From contig OU964920.1 in the NCBI GenBank assembly GCA_918807975.1, positions 42,251,979 through 42,315,978 on the forward strand: a stretch of DNA of 64,000 nucleotides. Reading direction: 5' to 3'. Shown one piece after another: positions 59,001-64,000 of the stretch. Each line of letters starts with the position of its first letter. The first letter of the stretch is position 1. Under the pieces are notes generated by a model that worked only from the letters and a program-made list of their open reading frames with translations, had not been told where the DNA came from and did no database searches. This stretch comes from Aplidium turbinatum (lineage: Eukaryota > Chordata > Ascidiacea > Aplousobranchia > Polyclinidae). The position numbers and the translations under genes were made by a program.

Positions 59001-62000
59001 GCAATGACAGGTTTTGCTTTCTGAAGTAGACCTTGAGATGCTTGGAAAACACTTTTAATGATGCTCAAAACACACCAAAATGACGCCAAACCTGAGGACG
59101 ACCCATTCAGCAAAAATCAGTCATTTTTGGCATTGATTCAACTTTTGTAGATGTTGAATCAATGTAAAAAATGACAGGAGGTAAATCAATGTAAAACATG
59201 ACTGATTTGCTTGCTAGGAACTTGGGGACTATTGATATCTCATGCAGTAAAGCACCCACCTCAATGGCAGAAGTCGTCATTACTTGCTGCTTAGTTGTCA
59301 AACCCACGAAGCCGTTTCTCCTTACCATCAAGTAACACGGAGGCATTTTTAAGTTCTTACATTTTTAACTTGTGGTCCAAATAGCTGGAGGCGCTCCTAA
59401 TGCAAGTCTTGAGAACGTTGGTCTACATTACGCAGCCAACAAAACTTCTTTTTAACATTGATTTAACGTCAGTAGATGTTAAATCAACGCAAAAAAGGAG
59501 TAAAATTGTAACAAAAAGTTGCCGCAGTTGAATTGTTGTGACAGGTTGAGAGACTTTAATAAACAGCTGTTTTCAAACAAGACGGATTTATTCGATTAAA
59601 GCGTTCTTCAAGGTTTTTGAAGCAAAAGTCTATCGCTGCCAAATGCTTGCGAACATTGCATTGTTTGCAGACGTTGAATCAATGTAAAAAAGGACTGATT
59701 TGCTGACTGGGACGCCAGCATGGAAGCAGACGCATTTGATCTGATTTGATAGCTGGGCTACAGCATATGGTCAGTAATACGCAATATCCTTAACGCACTA
59801 TGGAATGCTCAAACTGTGTGCTGATGGCCAGGAAGAACAACCCTCTCTTTCCGTGGTCACACTCACAGCTGGTTGATATATCATAAGCTTAAGAATTTAA
59901 TTGACTGGTGCATGTAGGAAGTGAGATCCATGAACAAGTGGAGGTGTTCTTATGGGACCAACACGGGCAAAAAATTGGCGTTGGTGGCTGTCAATGCTCG
60001 CCACACGCCGCTTTAATACGCTTCATACAACCTTGCCATCTTATCTGCGTTTAACGCAGTGTAAACATGTCAACAAGTTATAAGAATATAAAACGGATGA
60101 AATATTTGAGAGCGCTCGTAACAAAATTACACTCCAACAACCAAAACCTGTTGTTTTTGCACTTTTTTTGTCTACAGACATTGAATCAATGTAAAACGAC
60201 GGGTTTTGCTAGCTGAAACACTTCTCAGAGTATCAGTGATTTAAAATAAAGTAAACATACCACGCTTGAAAGCATGAACAGAACCAGAAGAAATTAACAA
60301 CACACAAAAAAGTGTGCGCAGACGAAGGCATGTTAAAAGACTTTCAAATAAAGTGAAAGAGAAGGTAAGTAGCCAATTCACGTGTCTACTACTCCACGTT
60401 CAAGCAAGCCGTTCAAGCAAGCGTGCCAAGACACAGCCTATCGAACCTTTCTAGCACCGGTCGGCCAAAGCGACCAGTATTGGTGCATCGACTTGAAACG
60501 AAACCATCAGACATCAAGCTTGAAACCATCAAACAAGTCAAAGCACGCCTCCTACTCAAGTTGTTGATTGAAGGAATACAAATCGACTTGAAATGATGGG
60601 AATTTTGCACAGCGAGAAAACGTGAGTCAAAAGTGGAACAACAAGCAGATTACGTTCATAAAACGTAATTCAGAAGGACCACTTTGTACTATATAGAAAC
60701 AAAAATCTATTACGCGTTTTCACTTTTCGTTGTGCAAAAAGCGCTTGTGTTTGAAGAGTAGTCTCAAGAGGTTTCTGAAATAAAACAACGAAATAGTTCA
60801 TCTTGCCTTTCTTTTTCCCTCTTTTCCCGTTCTTCTCTTTCTTTTTGCTCCAATCTCTGCTTTTCCTTCTGTTGACTTTCACTGCAAACGTAACAAGTAG
60901 AAGTTTCACTGTTAAATTTATTTGCAAGAATGTAATGCTGAAAACTTTTAATATTATGTTAAAAACGCACCCTAACTTAAACTCATGTGTTGAAAAGCTA
61001 AGGATACACCCGGTCCCGACATCGGCTCGCTATGAAACGAGTTTTTTTTCTTCAAATTTTGAACATCTTCAACGGAACATTATATGCAGGACAACTTTTT
61101 ACAAAAATGAGAGATTTTTCACCCTGATGATGGTAAAACTAATGTTTTTTAGTCTTTAATGGGCTTTTAATGGGTAAAAGTGAATTGTGCCACCGTTATG
61201 ACAAGGCACTCTCTTCTGGCACACCTCGACAATACTAAAGTTGCTACTCACAGCAGAGCCAGCCGGCGTTTCTCAAGTTCCAGGTTCCCTTTCTGGAAGT
61301 TATCGCGTCGCTTATCCTCAAACGTTGTGAAAATACTGTTGTCCACAGAGCTTGATGCGTTGGACTGAAAATATGAAAAATGTTACTTTCGATGCAAGCA
61401 CGTCGCTAACAAATGCCGGAAAATTTAAAGTGTTAACAATGGTTACAGATCCAGTTTTTTTTTCAGCTTCTTTAAGTCATTAACGTTAATGGAACATGTG
61501 AGACCTTCTGAAGCTAACCAGCAAAAGAAGTGGAATCTCTACCTGACAATTACAATACGCATCTTTCCCAGCCAAAAAAATCAGTCCTTTTTTTACATTG
61601 ATTTAATGTCGTTGACGTTGAATCAACGTCAAAAAGGATTGATTTTGTCGGCTGGGTTATACCTTTAAGTTGGGGTCCATTTGGCTTAATGGGGTCAGTA
61701 ACCCAAGCTGACCCATGCTAGGTGCTTGTGGAGCCTGAGCGGAGGTTCTGTAGGATGGGGGTATGAGATGGGTAGGTAAAGCAGTGGGTAAGGTGTTGCC
61801 TGTGAACCAATCAGAAGTGATAATAATAATAATATTTTGCAACAATTCGTTTTATTTGTTTCAGTTAGTGATGATTTAATTCTTTTCATGAATGTGTGGT
61901 TCAAAACCAAAGTCCTTTAATGACAACTTCAGAATAAAAAAACGGTATAATATGTAACTTTAATTATGTAACAATTACTGTTACATATTGATTTCGTGAG

Positions 62001-63903
62001 TTGCTATAATTTGAAAAAAAGAAAACAGCCGGCACCGGTAACCGAACTCGTGACCTCTTGAGTACGACACTAATTTCTTAAGAAATAGAAACATTCAAGT
62101 TTTGCACGAGCTCAGGTTTTCTGGTAGAATGTTAACTACAAAACTCTAACACCGTTTTAAGTTTTACATTTCAAACATACAAAATATGGTATCAGTTTTA
62201 AAACTTATTTTTATTTTCGTCTTCTTATAAACAGTTTTCATAAACACGCTGAGCCATACCTGCTTTAGCAGTGTCACCGAGGTGCATGGCCAATATGAAT
62301 TCGTCCTGGGACAATTTTCCGTCATTATCAATGTCACTCAGATTCCAGATCTTGGCCAATGTCATCTGAGGGAGGTTTGTGCCGCTTAGTATGTGCCGGG
62401 CTTGCATTCCTGTGAACACAATATCAATGGCTCAAGCCACACAAACCAAGACAGCGAAATCCGTCAGTTTTAAATTGACGACATTTACATTTTTCAACGT
62501 CTGCAGACGTTGAATCAATGTAAAAATGACGGATTTCGCTGTCCGGGAATCCAGCAGGAAAATTTGGTGTTTTTCATATTGATGCTGCGTCTGCACAATT
62601 TGTATCAAAATATATTGACTGTTTTTCAGCAGGAAACACACAGCTCCTTCTAACAGACAAGATAGTATTGTATAGCAGCTCGACATGTGGTTTGAAACGA
62701 AAAACACAGCTTCAGAAATCGAAAAATGTGATCAATTCAATGTCATAAGTATGATGGCACAATGTCGTAAGTCTGTGCTAAAAAACCACCAATTGGATAA
62801 TATGACAAGTAATACCTGATAAGTACCCGCTCTTTGTCCGGTCGTTTGTGTTGAAAAGTTGAGTATATTTTAGTTTGGACTGCTTTGGCACGGACCATTC
62901 TGTACTAGATGGTGGTCTGCAAACAGCTGCTTGGTTAAGTTTTTAAACAAAATTTGCCTTTTCAGCATTATTCGGTCTACGAGTGAAGAGTCAAACTCAG
63001 AGCAAACATACTCAGCTCGGATAAGGGTTAACACAGACACAGTATATTGTCGAGATACAGACTCCGCATATAAAAGCCCACAGGGTAGTTGTTTACTTAG
63101 TGACCAGTACAGATGCGTTGCTTCAATCAAATGGTCACTCAATAGCAAGTAAATAATAATCCACGTTGACACGAAAAGTTTCAGTTTACGACATATAGAA
63201 ATTCCATCACCACGTATCGGACATAAACGCCAGCAAAGGGTAATGGAACAGGCACCAAACTATAACAGTGCAGTGTTTTTTTTATCCTAATTAATGTTTT
63301 TTGAGCATTTCCAATCACTTGTAAATTTCTCTTAATTTAAGTGTCTGTAGCGGCAACTTAGGTTAGACTGGGCATTGTGAACAACTTACTGAAAATACAC
63401 ATTATCGATAGCAGGACATGAAAATAAATGATTAGAAGGGTTAGAAAAATATTTCTATGATGGAACTATTCACTATGGAGAGCATTTAGTTGATAAGAGT
63501 AGTTAGGGCCTAGGGGAGTGTACCAATGGGACATGTGAAGTGCACAGCTAGCTCGATCCGTCTATTCATGAACATTTAAAGACGTTATATCAACGTAAAA
63601 AGAATTTACATGTTAGCTAGATCAACATACCGAATAATAGTTACTTGCTAAGCCTGGGTTGACACAGAATCCGTGCCTACTCAAAATACGGTTGAACAAC
63701 ACATGTTATTGTACTGAGTGATACGCAATCTCATATGCCTGAAAGGCTGAAACATTGTTTCTTTTTGAAGCCTACAGAAGTCAAAAAGGGGATCACGACA
63801 CAGTGGCCACATTTCAAATGAAACATTTGGTCCTACCTTTGCATGCCATCATTAAATGAACTGTTCCTTGAAACAGTAGTGCTGCTGGTTGTGGAAGAAG
63901 CGC
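27137..63903 (-). CDS. ITSN1/2: Intersectin (long form), 34 exons, 5' end outside the window
   Basis: Endocytic scaffold and Cdc42 exchange factor acting at clathrin-coated pits. Exons (minus): 63837-63903, 62816-62916, 62260-62409, 61663-61799, 61252-61364, 60807-60881, 58666-58824, 57908-58010, 57547-57687, 57027-57096, 55682-55821, 54895-55040, 54467-54596, 54099-54270, 53707-53880, 53175-53266, 52518-52663, 43764-43884, 43066-43206, 42333-42480, 40380-40546, 39396-39551, 38803-38913, 38233-38431, 33732-33817, 33132-33259, 32374-32554, 31841-31939, 31033-31200, 30270-30482, 29743-29947, 28947-29092, 28195-28303, 27137-27291. All phases join: 1,548 residues and stop. Human long forms are about 1,700 residues, so only the first EH region is missing. 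Order: EH2, coiled coil, SH3 A-E, DH, PH, C2. One donor is GC (60806-60805); the others are GT. Whether this is a single pre-duplication ITSN or one of two paralogues cannot be told here. Confidence 0.96.
27335..27452. repeat. 30-bp tandem repeat, about 3.9 units
   Basis: The unit is ATGGAACAATGTTTGTTCTG + ACGAGACCCG, with few differences. It lies in the last intersectin intron, 44 nt upstream of the final exon. On the minus strand it keeps frame (decapeptide [10 protein letters not shown]) and stays open into the exon. Confidence 0.9.
27634..27683. repeat. MITE-P, right half
   Basis: CGTCTGCAGACGTTGAATCA through CACTGTCTGGG, followed by TA. The left arm is missing. Confidence 0.7.
27856..28122. 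mobile_element. hAT-type non-autonomous element
   Basis: 267 bp with ends CAGTGACGTAGTTAGGA and, in complement, CAGGGACGTAGCCACC. The 8-bp flanks CTTTGGCA (27848-27855) and CTTTGGTA (28123-28130) differ at one base. It lies in the last intersectin intron and contains a poly-G run (27904-27918). Confidence 0.82.
29644..29734. repeat. MITE-P abutting the PH-exon donor
   Basis: TCCAGATAGCAAATCAGTCG / CGACCGATTTGCTGCCTGGG arms around a CATCGTCTGCAGACATTGAA centre. It begins 9 nt into the intron after the exon ending at 29743. Confidence 0.85.
29743..30482 (-). CDS. Intersectin exons: PH domain
   Basis: Exons 30270-30482 ([27 protein letters not shown]) and 29743-29947 ([47 protein letters not shown]). 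The pleckstrin-homology strands and C-terminal helix (the invariant W in TAWMNKI) are all recognisable. The donor of the second exon is GTGAGC, followed after only two more bases by a miniature element (29644-29734). Confidence 0.95.
30052..30092 (-). repeat. SINE family A tail fragment
   Basis: In complement: AAATCTTTAACCACCGGGCG then TAAGCCTGGATTCAACC, matching the 3' end of the SINE at 58259-58455. Confidence 0.55.
30556..30640. repeat. MITE-P copy
   Basis: CCAGACAGAAAATACCGTCA left arm and a CAACGTATGCAGACGTTGAA centre. The right arm is diverged. Confidence 0.7.
31033..33817 (-). CDS. Intersectin exons: DH (RhoGEF) domain
   Basis: Exons 33732-33817 ([19 protein letters not shown]1), 33132-33259 ([17 protein letters not shown]), 32374-32554 ([20 protein letters not shown]), 31841-31939 ([19 protein letters not shown]3) and 31033-31200 ([20 protein letters not shown]). 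This is the Dbl-homology fold, which exchanges nucleotide on Cdc42. The CR1 Glu and the [12 protein letters not shown] helix needed for exchange are present. CR2 is more diverged than in vertebrates ([13 protein letters not shown]). Confidence 0.95.
31216..31285 (-). mobile_element. LINE 3'-end fragment (family of 7050-7915)
   Basis: On the minus strand GGTCTTCGCTCAGCAGTGGG / CTACCACAGGCTGAGAATGA corresponds to the C-terminal GLHSAVGSHRLKMM segment of the LINE at 7050-7915. It ends only about 15 nt upstream of the acceptor of the exon starting at 31200. Confidence 0.65.
31557..31660. repeat. (TTA)n-like microsatellite
   Basis: About 100 bp of TTATTATTATT and variants in an intersectin intron, bracketed by near-identical words (GCGGGCAAGACTGAATGATA at 31520 and again near 31700). 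Confidence 0.9.
34816..34902. repeat. MITE-P copy
   Basis: CCAGTCTGCAAATCAGTCC / GGACTGATATGCCGGCTGGG arms, with TGTCTGCGGACGCTGAATCA in the centre. Confidence 0.8.
37631..37695. repeat. MITE-P copy with internal deletion
   Basis: A full left arm (CCAGACAACAAAATCAGTC) to CGTCTGCAGACG, then directly ATTTTGCTGTCTGGG. The right inner arm is missing. Confidence 0.8.
37978..38057. repeat. MITE-P copy
   Basis: CCCAAACAGCAAAATCCGTC and its near-exact complement, with centre CAACGTCTGCAGACGTT. Confidence 0.85.
38233..38431 (-). CDS. Intersectin exon: SH3-E
   Basis: One exon: [40 protein letters not shown] and VQEVPTNK. In vertebrates SH3-E recruits N-WASP and regulates the DH domain. If the following intron is retained, the frame reads CEYKFF and stops at 38213-38215, giving a protein that ends after the fifth SH3 like the vertebrate short form. 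Confidence 0.95.
38666..38709. repeat. MITE-P, right half
   Basis: CAGACGTTGAATCAATGTAA to TTTTGCTGTCTGGG, followed by TA. Confidence 0.75.
38803..39551 (-). CDS. Intersectin exons: SH3-D
   Basis: Exons 39396-39551 ([35 protein letters not shown]) and 38803-38913 ([20 protein letters not shown]). The split after GELQ and the ARGKK insertion are the same as in vertebrate intersectins. A P/K linker follows ([10 protein letters not shown]). Confidence 0.95.
40025..40175 (+). repeat. tRNA-like SINE debris
   Basis: CTGGCTGAGTGGTAGAAGG (A-box-like) and AAATTCGAGTCC (B-box-like) occur in tRNA order but about 100 bp apart, so this is not a functional tRNA. It lies in the intersectin SH3-C/SH3-D intron. 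Confidence 0.35.
40380..40546 (-). CDS. Intersectin exon: SH3-C
   Basis: A single exon encodes the whole domain: [35 protein letters not shown] and [15 protein letters not shown]. The conserved EWWTG and FPANYV motifs are intact. A palindromic miniature element (40574-40650) lies 27 nt upstream of the acceptor, so the branch point is either within the element or in the short gap. Confidence 0.95.
40574..40650. repeat. MITE-P copy, TA-flanked
   Basis: TA-CCCAGATAGAAAACCCG at the left, GGGTTTTCCGTCTGTCTGGG-TA at the right. The central CGTCTGCA half is deleted. Confidence 0.85.
40691..40768. repeat. MITE-P copy
   Basis: Centre TAAACGTCTGCAGACGTTTA; the arms (TCAGTATCAATCTTTT / AGATTGATTTGCTTGCTGGG) are diverged. 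Confidence 0.75.
41826..41864 (-). CDS. Possible 39-nt cassette exon of intersectin
   Basis: AATCTTCAG acceptor and CGTG|GTATGT donor enclose 39 nt (phase 1 to 1) that can be inserted between exons 42333-42480 and 40380-40546 without shifting frame. It would add a Ser/Gly/His-rich 13-residue stretch ([12 protein letters not shown]) to the SH3-B/C linker. Intersectins are known to use small alternative exons in this region. Without transcripts it stays a prediction. Confidence 0.5.
41935..42016. repeat. MITE-P copy, diverged
   Basis: CCCAGCTACAAAAATCTA at the left and TAGACATTGCTAGCTGGG at the right, with a degraded centre. Confidence 0.65.
42333..43206 (-). CDS. Intersectin exons: SH3-B and linker
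   Basis: Exons 43066-43206 ([34 protein letters not shown]) and 42333-42480 ([11 protein letters not shown], then a Ser/Pro linker [20 protein letters not shown]). The SH3-B hallmarks AVYPW, NHLSF, MWWFG and GWFPKSYV match human intersectin closely. Confidence 0.95.
42561..42647. repeat. MITE-P copy
   Basis: CCGGTCAGCAAATCAGT / ACTGATTTGCTGACTGG arms; the right half of the centre is kept (GGAATCAATGTAAAAAAAGT). Confidence 0.8.
42870..43010 (-). repeat. SINE family A, degraded copy
   Basis: In complement it has the tail (TCTAAATCTTAACTGCCGGG), AGGTGGACACGAAGATT and a B-box-like GGTTCGACACC. It ends about 55 nt from the SH3-B exon donor. Confidence 0.65.
43764..43884 (-). CDS. Intersectin exon: SH3-A/B linker
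   Basis: The acceptor TTCCAG and donor AAG|GTGATG give a 121-nt exon (phase 2 to 0) that fits both neighbours exactly. It encodes an S/Q/P-rich linker including [19 protein letters not shown], similar to the human AFTPATATGSSPSP linker. No domain. Confidence 0.85.
43885..46374. other. Intersectin intron, part right of the linker exon
   Basis: A MITE-P copy at 44626-44688 is the only clear feature. It also serves as the 5' flank of the nested plus-strand gene; no obvious promoter motif is seen. Confidence 0.5.
44626..44688. repeat. MITE-P copy, shortened
   Basis: CCCAGGTAGAAAATCATTTT, centre CAACATCTGCAGACAG, right end TCGTTGTCTGGG. Part of the right arm is deleted. Confidence 0.75.
46375..49951 (+). 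CDS. Multi-pass membrane protein, nested antisense in an intersectin intron
   Basis: Six exons: 46375-46556, 47263-47413, 47953-48042, 48494-48616, 49262-49385 and 49779-49951, all GT-AG with matching phases, giving about 260 residues. ATG at 46375 is the first in frame. The N-terminus is hydrophilic (to about 38). Hydrophobic segments follow: [137 protein letters not shown]. That makes 7-8 membrane spans with short loops and possible glycosylation sites (NAT, NGT). I do not recognise the family. The exon-4 donor is ambiguous (GTGGAT after 48616 or GTGGGA after 48634; both in frame). It is transcribed opposite to intersectin. Confidence 0.82.
46733..46957 (-). repeat. SINE with GCGCTATATAAA-type tail, family D
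   Basis: In complement a tRNA-like head (GGTGGCTAAGTGTTGAGTGC, GAGTTCGACACCC) is followed by a tail AGCGCAGAGAGCTACGCG ... GATGTAGCGCTATATAAA, a 3' motif common in marine-animal SINEs. It lies in intron 1 of the membrane-protein gene. Confidence 0.75.
47528..47690 (-). repeat. SINE family A copy
   Basis: In complement: GGCCGCGTAGCCGAGTAATG (A box), the B-box region near GGTTTGATACCGC, and AGTGGATGCAAAGATAGGCT. It lies in intron 2 of the membrane-protein gene. Confidence 0.75.
49052..49130 (+). repeat. tRNA-like SINE head
   Basis: TAGGCCGAGTGGTAAGACGC (A box) and AGTTCGATCCC (B box) at tRNA spacing, followed by unrelated sequence. No acceptor-stem pairing, so not a tRNA gene. Confidence 0.55.
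51473..51663. mobile_element. Possible hAT-type miniature element
   Basis: TAGTGGTTTTTAACC at the left and, in complement, CAGTGGTCCCCGACC at the right. The flanks do not show a clean 8-bp duplication. Confidence 0.45.
52024..52089. repeat. MITE-P copy with deletion
   Basis: CCCGACAGCAAATCAGTCG, centre CAACGTCTGCAGACG, then directly CTGATTTGTTGTCTGGG. Confidence 0.8.
52518..53266 (-). CDS. Intersectin exons: SH3-A
   Basis: Exons 53175-53266 ([20 protein letters not shown]) and 52518-52663 (EPDWLAGS, then [13 protein letters not shown]). The ALYxF, DELS, W and GWFPxNYV landmarks are all present, so the proline-peptide groove should be intact. SH3-A binds dynamin, synaptojanin and Sos in vertebrates. 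The exon ends in a Pro-rich linker ([12 protein letters not shown]). The intron after it (43885-52517) is the longest in the gene and contains an antisense gene. Confidence 0.94.
52721..52865 (-). repeat. SINE family A copy, degraded
   Basis: In complement the B-box-like GGTTCGAAACCCG, then GACGTAAAAATTGTC and TTTTCGTCCACTTAATCTA. It lies in the intersectin intron within the SH3-A coding region. Confidence 0.65.
53707..61799 (-). CDS. Intersectin exons: proline-rich linker and coiled-coil region
   Basis: Exon 61663-61799 encodes a P/Q-rich linker ([17 protein letters not shown]). From 61364 to 53707, eleven exons encode a charged helical region: [38 protein letters not shown], almost identical to human intersectin; [27 protein letters not shown]; then K/E/R-rich repeats such as [12 protein letters not shown]. 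This part dimerises intersectin and binds Eps15 and SNAP-25 in vertebrates. The short exon 57027-57096 was found by phase (0 to 1) and its match to the LIPEKQILND segment of the human protein. Exon 54099-54270 contains two near-identical AE-rich heptad stretches, probably local duplication. Confidence 0.92.
53990..54070 (-). repeat. tRNA-like fragment
   Basis: In complement TGCCACCTGGGTGGCGCAGC includes an A-box-like TGGCGCAGCGG; the B box is poor. It is inside an intersectin intron. Confidence 0.35.
55115..55314. repeat. Perfect inverted repeat, 93-bp arms with 14-nt spacer
   Basis: The left arm 55115-55207 starts GCTAAAACCTCAATTGCTAA. The right arm 55222-55314 is its exact complement (base by base, no mismatch), ending TTAGCAATTGAGGTTTTAGC. 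The spacer is CATCTTCAGTTCAG. It lies in the intersectin intron between exons 55682-55821 and 54895-55040. I saw no target duplication at its edges and no second copy in the window. Confidence 0.95.
56186..56258. repeat. MITE-P copy, diverged
   Basis: CCAGGAAAATAGTACTTTTT and TTTAACGTTTGCAGACCTTG. The right end is eroded. Confidence 0.6.
58259..58455 (-). repeat. SINE family A, best copy
   Basis: In complement: A box in GCATAGCCGAGTGGTGAGAG, B box GGTTCGACACC, GCATGCGGCTGTGTCTTTGG, ACGAAGATTGGCTTCCTTGC and tail GGGTGTAAGCCTGGAT. It lies in the intersectin intron 58011-58665. Confidence 0.85.
59102..59217. repeat. MITE-P copy with duplicated right arm
   Basis: Left arm CATTCAGCAAAAATCAGTC; the right-arm words (AATCAATGTAAAA) appear twice before ATGACTGATTTGCTTGCTAG. 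Confidence 0.75.
59433..59508. repeat. MITE-P relative
   Basis: AACATTGATTTAACGTCAGT / AGATGTTAAATCAACGC arms with diverged ends. Confidence 0.65.
59661..59711. repeat. MITE-P, right half
   Basis: TGTTTGCAGACGTTGAATCA to GGACTGATTTGCTGACTGGG. Confidence 0.7.
60139..60216. repeat. MITE-P copy, left arm decayed
   Basis: TCTACAGACATTGAATCAAT then GACGGGTTTTGCTAGCTG. Confidence 0.6.
61567..61656. repeat. MITE-P abutting the donor after EH2
   Basis: CCCAGCCAAAAAAATCAGTC / GGATTGATTTTGTCGGCTGGG arms. It begins 7 nt into the intron that follows exon 61663-61799, right behind the donor GTATAA. Confidence 0.85.
62260..63903 (-). CDS. Intersectin exons: linker and second EH domain
   Basis: Exons 63837-63903 (Ser/Thr-rich linker), 62816-62916 and 62260-62409. 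The EH fold starts at [20 protein letters not shown] and includes [38 protein letters not shown] and FILAMHLGD. The [12 protein letters not shown] loop is a canonical 12-residue EF-hand Ca2+ site (D-x-D-x-D-G...E), as in human EH2. EH domains bind NPF motifs of epsins and stonins. A miniature element (62446-62547) lies about 35 nt upstream of the last acceptor. Confidence 0.95.
62446..62547. repeat. MITE-P copy next to the EH2 acceptor
   Basis: CCAAGACAGCGAAATCCGTC / GACGGATTTCGCTGTCCGGG arms with an intact CAACGTCTGCAGACGTTG centre. The left inner arm has a small insertion. Confidence 0.85.
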
Positions 63904-64000
63904 CTAAATATTATTTGTACATAAACAATTACAAAGCAGTGCAAAATCAGGATCTCAGCAGGCAATGGCAACTAAATTGAACTCCACAATTAAAAATGTG

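Overview
The window is animal nuclear DNA: AT-rich, with short coding exons, GT-AG introns of a few hundred bases to several kilobases, and a very high load of SINEs, LINE fragments, hAT remnants and short inverted-repeat transposons. The proteins are clearly metazoan (a five-SH3 intersectin with DH-PH-C2 and an almost vertebrate-like eIF1A). A marine invertebrate deuterostome such as a tunicate would fit the repeat types, but species is inference and cannot be fixed from the sequence alone.

Layout. (1) 0.47-4.98 kb, minus strand: five exons of eIF1A; its introns carry a pogo-like miniature transposon, a foldback element with a G-rich core and a LINE scrap. (2) 5.0-21.9 kb: repeat-dominated. 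It holds a second foldback element, two LINE families, a nested pair of foldback elements with telomere-like arrays (7.9-9.2 kb), a complete but decayed hAT transposon with a perfect 8-bp target duplication (10.6-12.86 kb) containing a SINE, a 67-bp minisatellite (13.8-14.5 kb) and a hAT-type miniature element (20.7 kb). I see no host gene here. (3) 22.07-23.13 kb, plus strand: an intronless 355-codon gene for a DRE-TIM (HMG-CoA lyase/isopropylmalate synthase-like) barrel protein with altered catalytic positions. (4) 23.1-27.1 kb: SINEs and repeats. (5) 27.1-63.9 kb, minus strand: most of an intersectin gene. I resolved 34 constitutive exons whose phases join without a gap into 1,548 residues: second EH domain, coiled-coil, SH3 A-E, DH, PH, C2 and stop. 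The first EH domain and the promoter lie to the right of the window. (6) 46.37-49.95 kb, plus strand: a six-exon gene for an about 260-residue multi-pass membrane protein of unknown family, nested antisense inside the 8.6-kb intersectin intron between SH3-A and the SH3-B linker.

How they work together. Intersectin is an endocytic scaffold and Cdc42 exchange factor, and eIF1A is a general translation factor; there is no operon logic, only neighbourhood. The most unusual features are structural: two foldback families with 9-bp target duplications and telomere-like interiors, a perfect 93-bp-arm hairpin in an intersectin intron, and more than 20 copies of one palindromic miniature transposon, some only 6-9 nt from intersectin splice donors. 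Coordinates of splice sites were derived by hand from GT/AG signals, reading-frame continuity and protein-family similarity; no transcript data were available.
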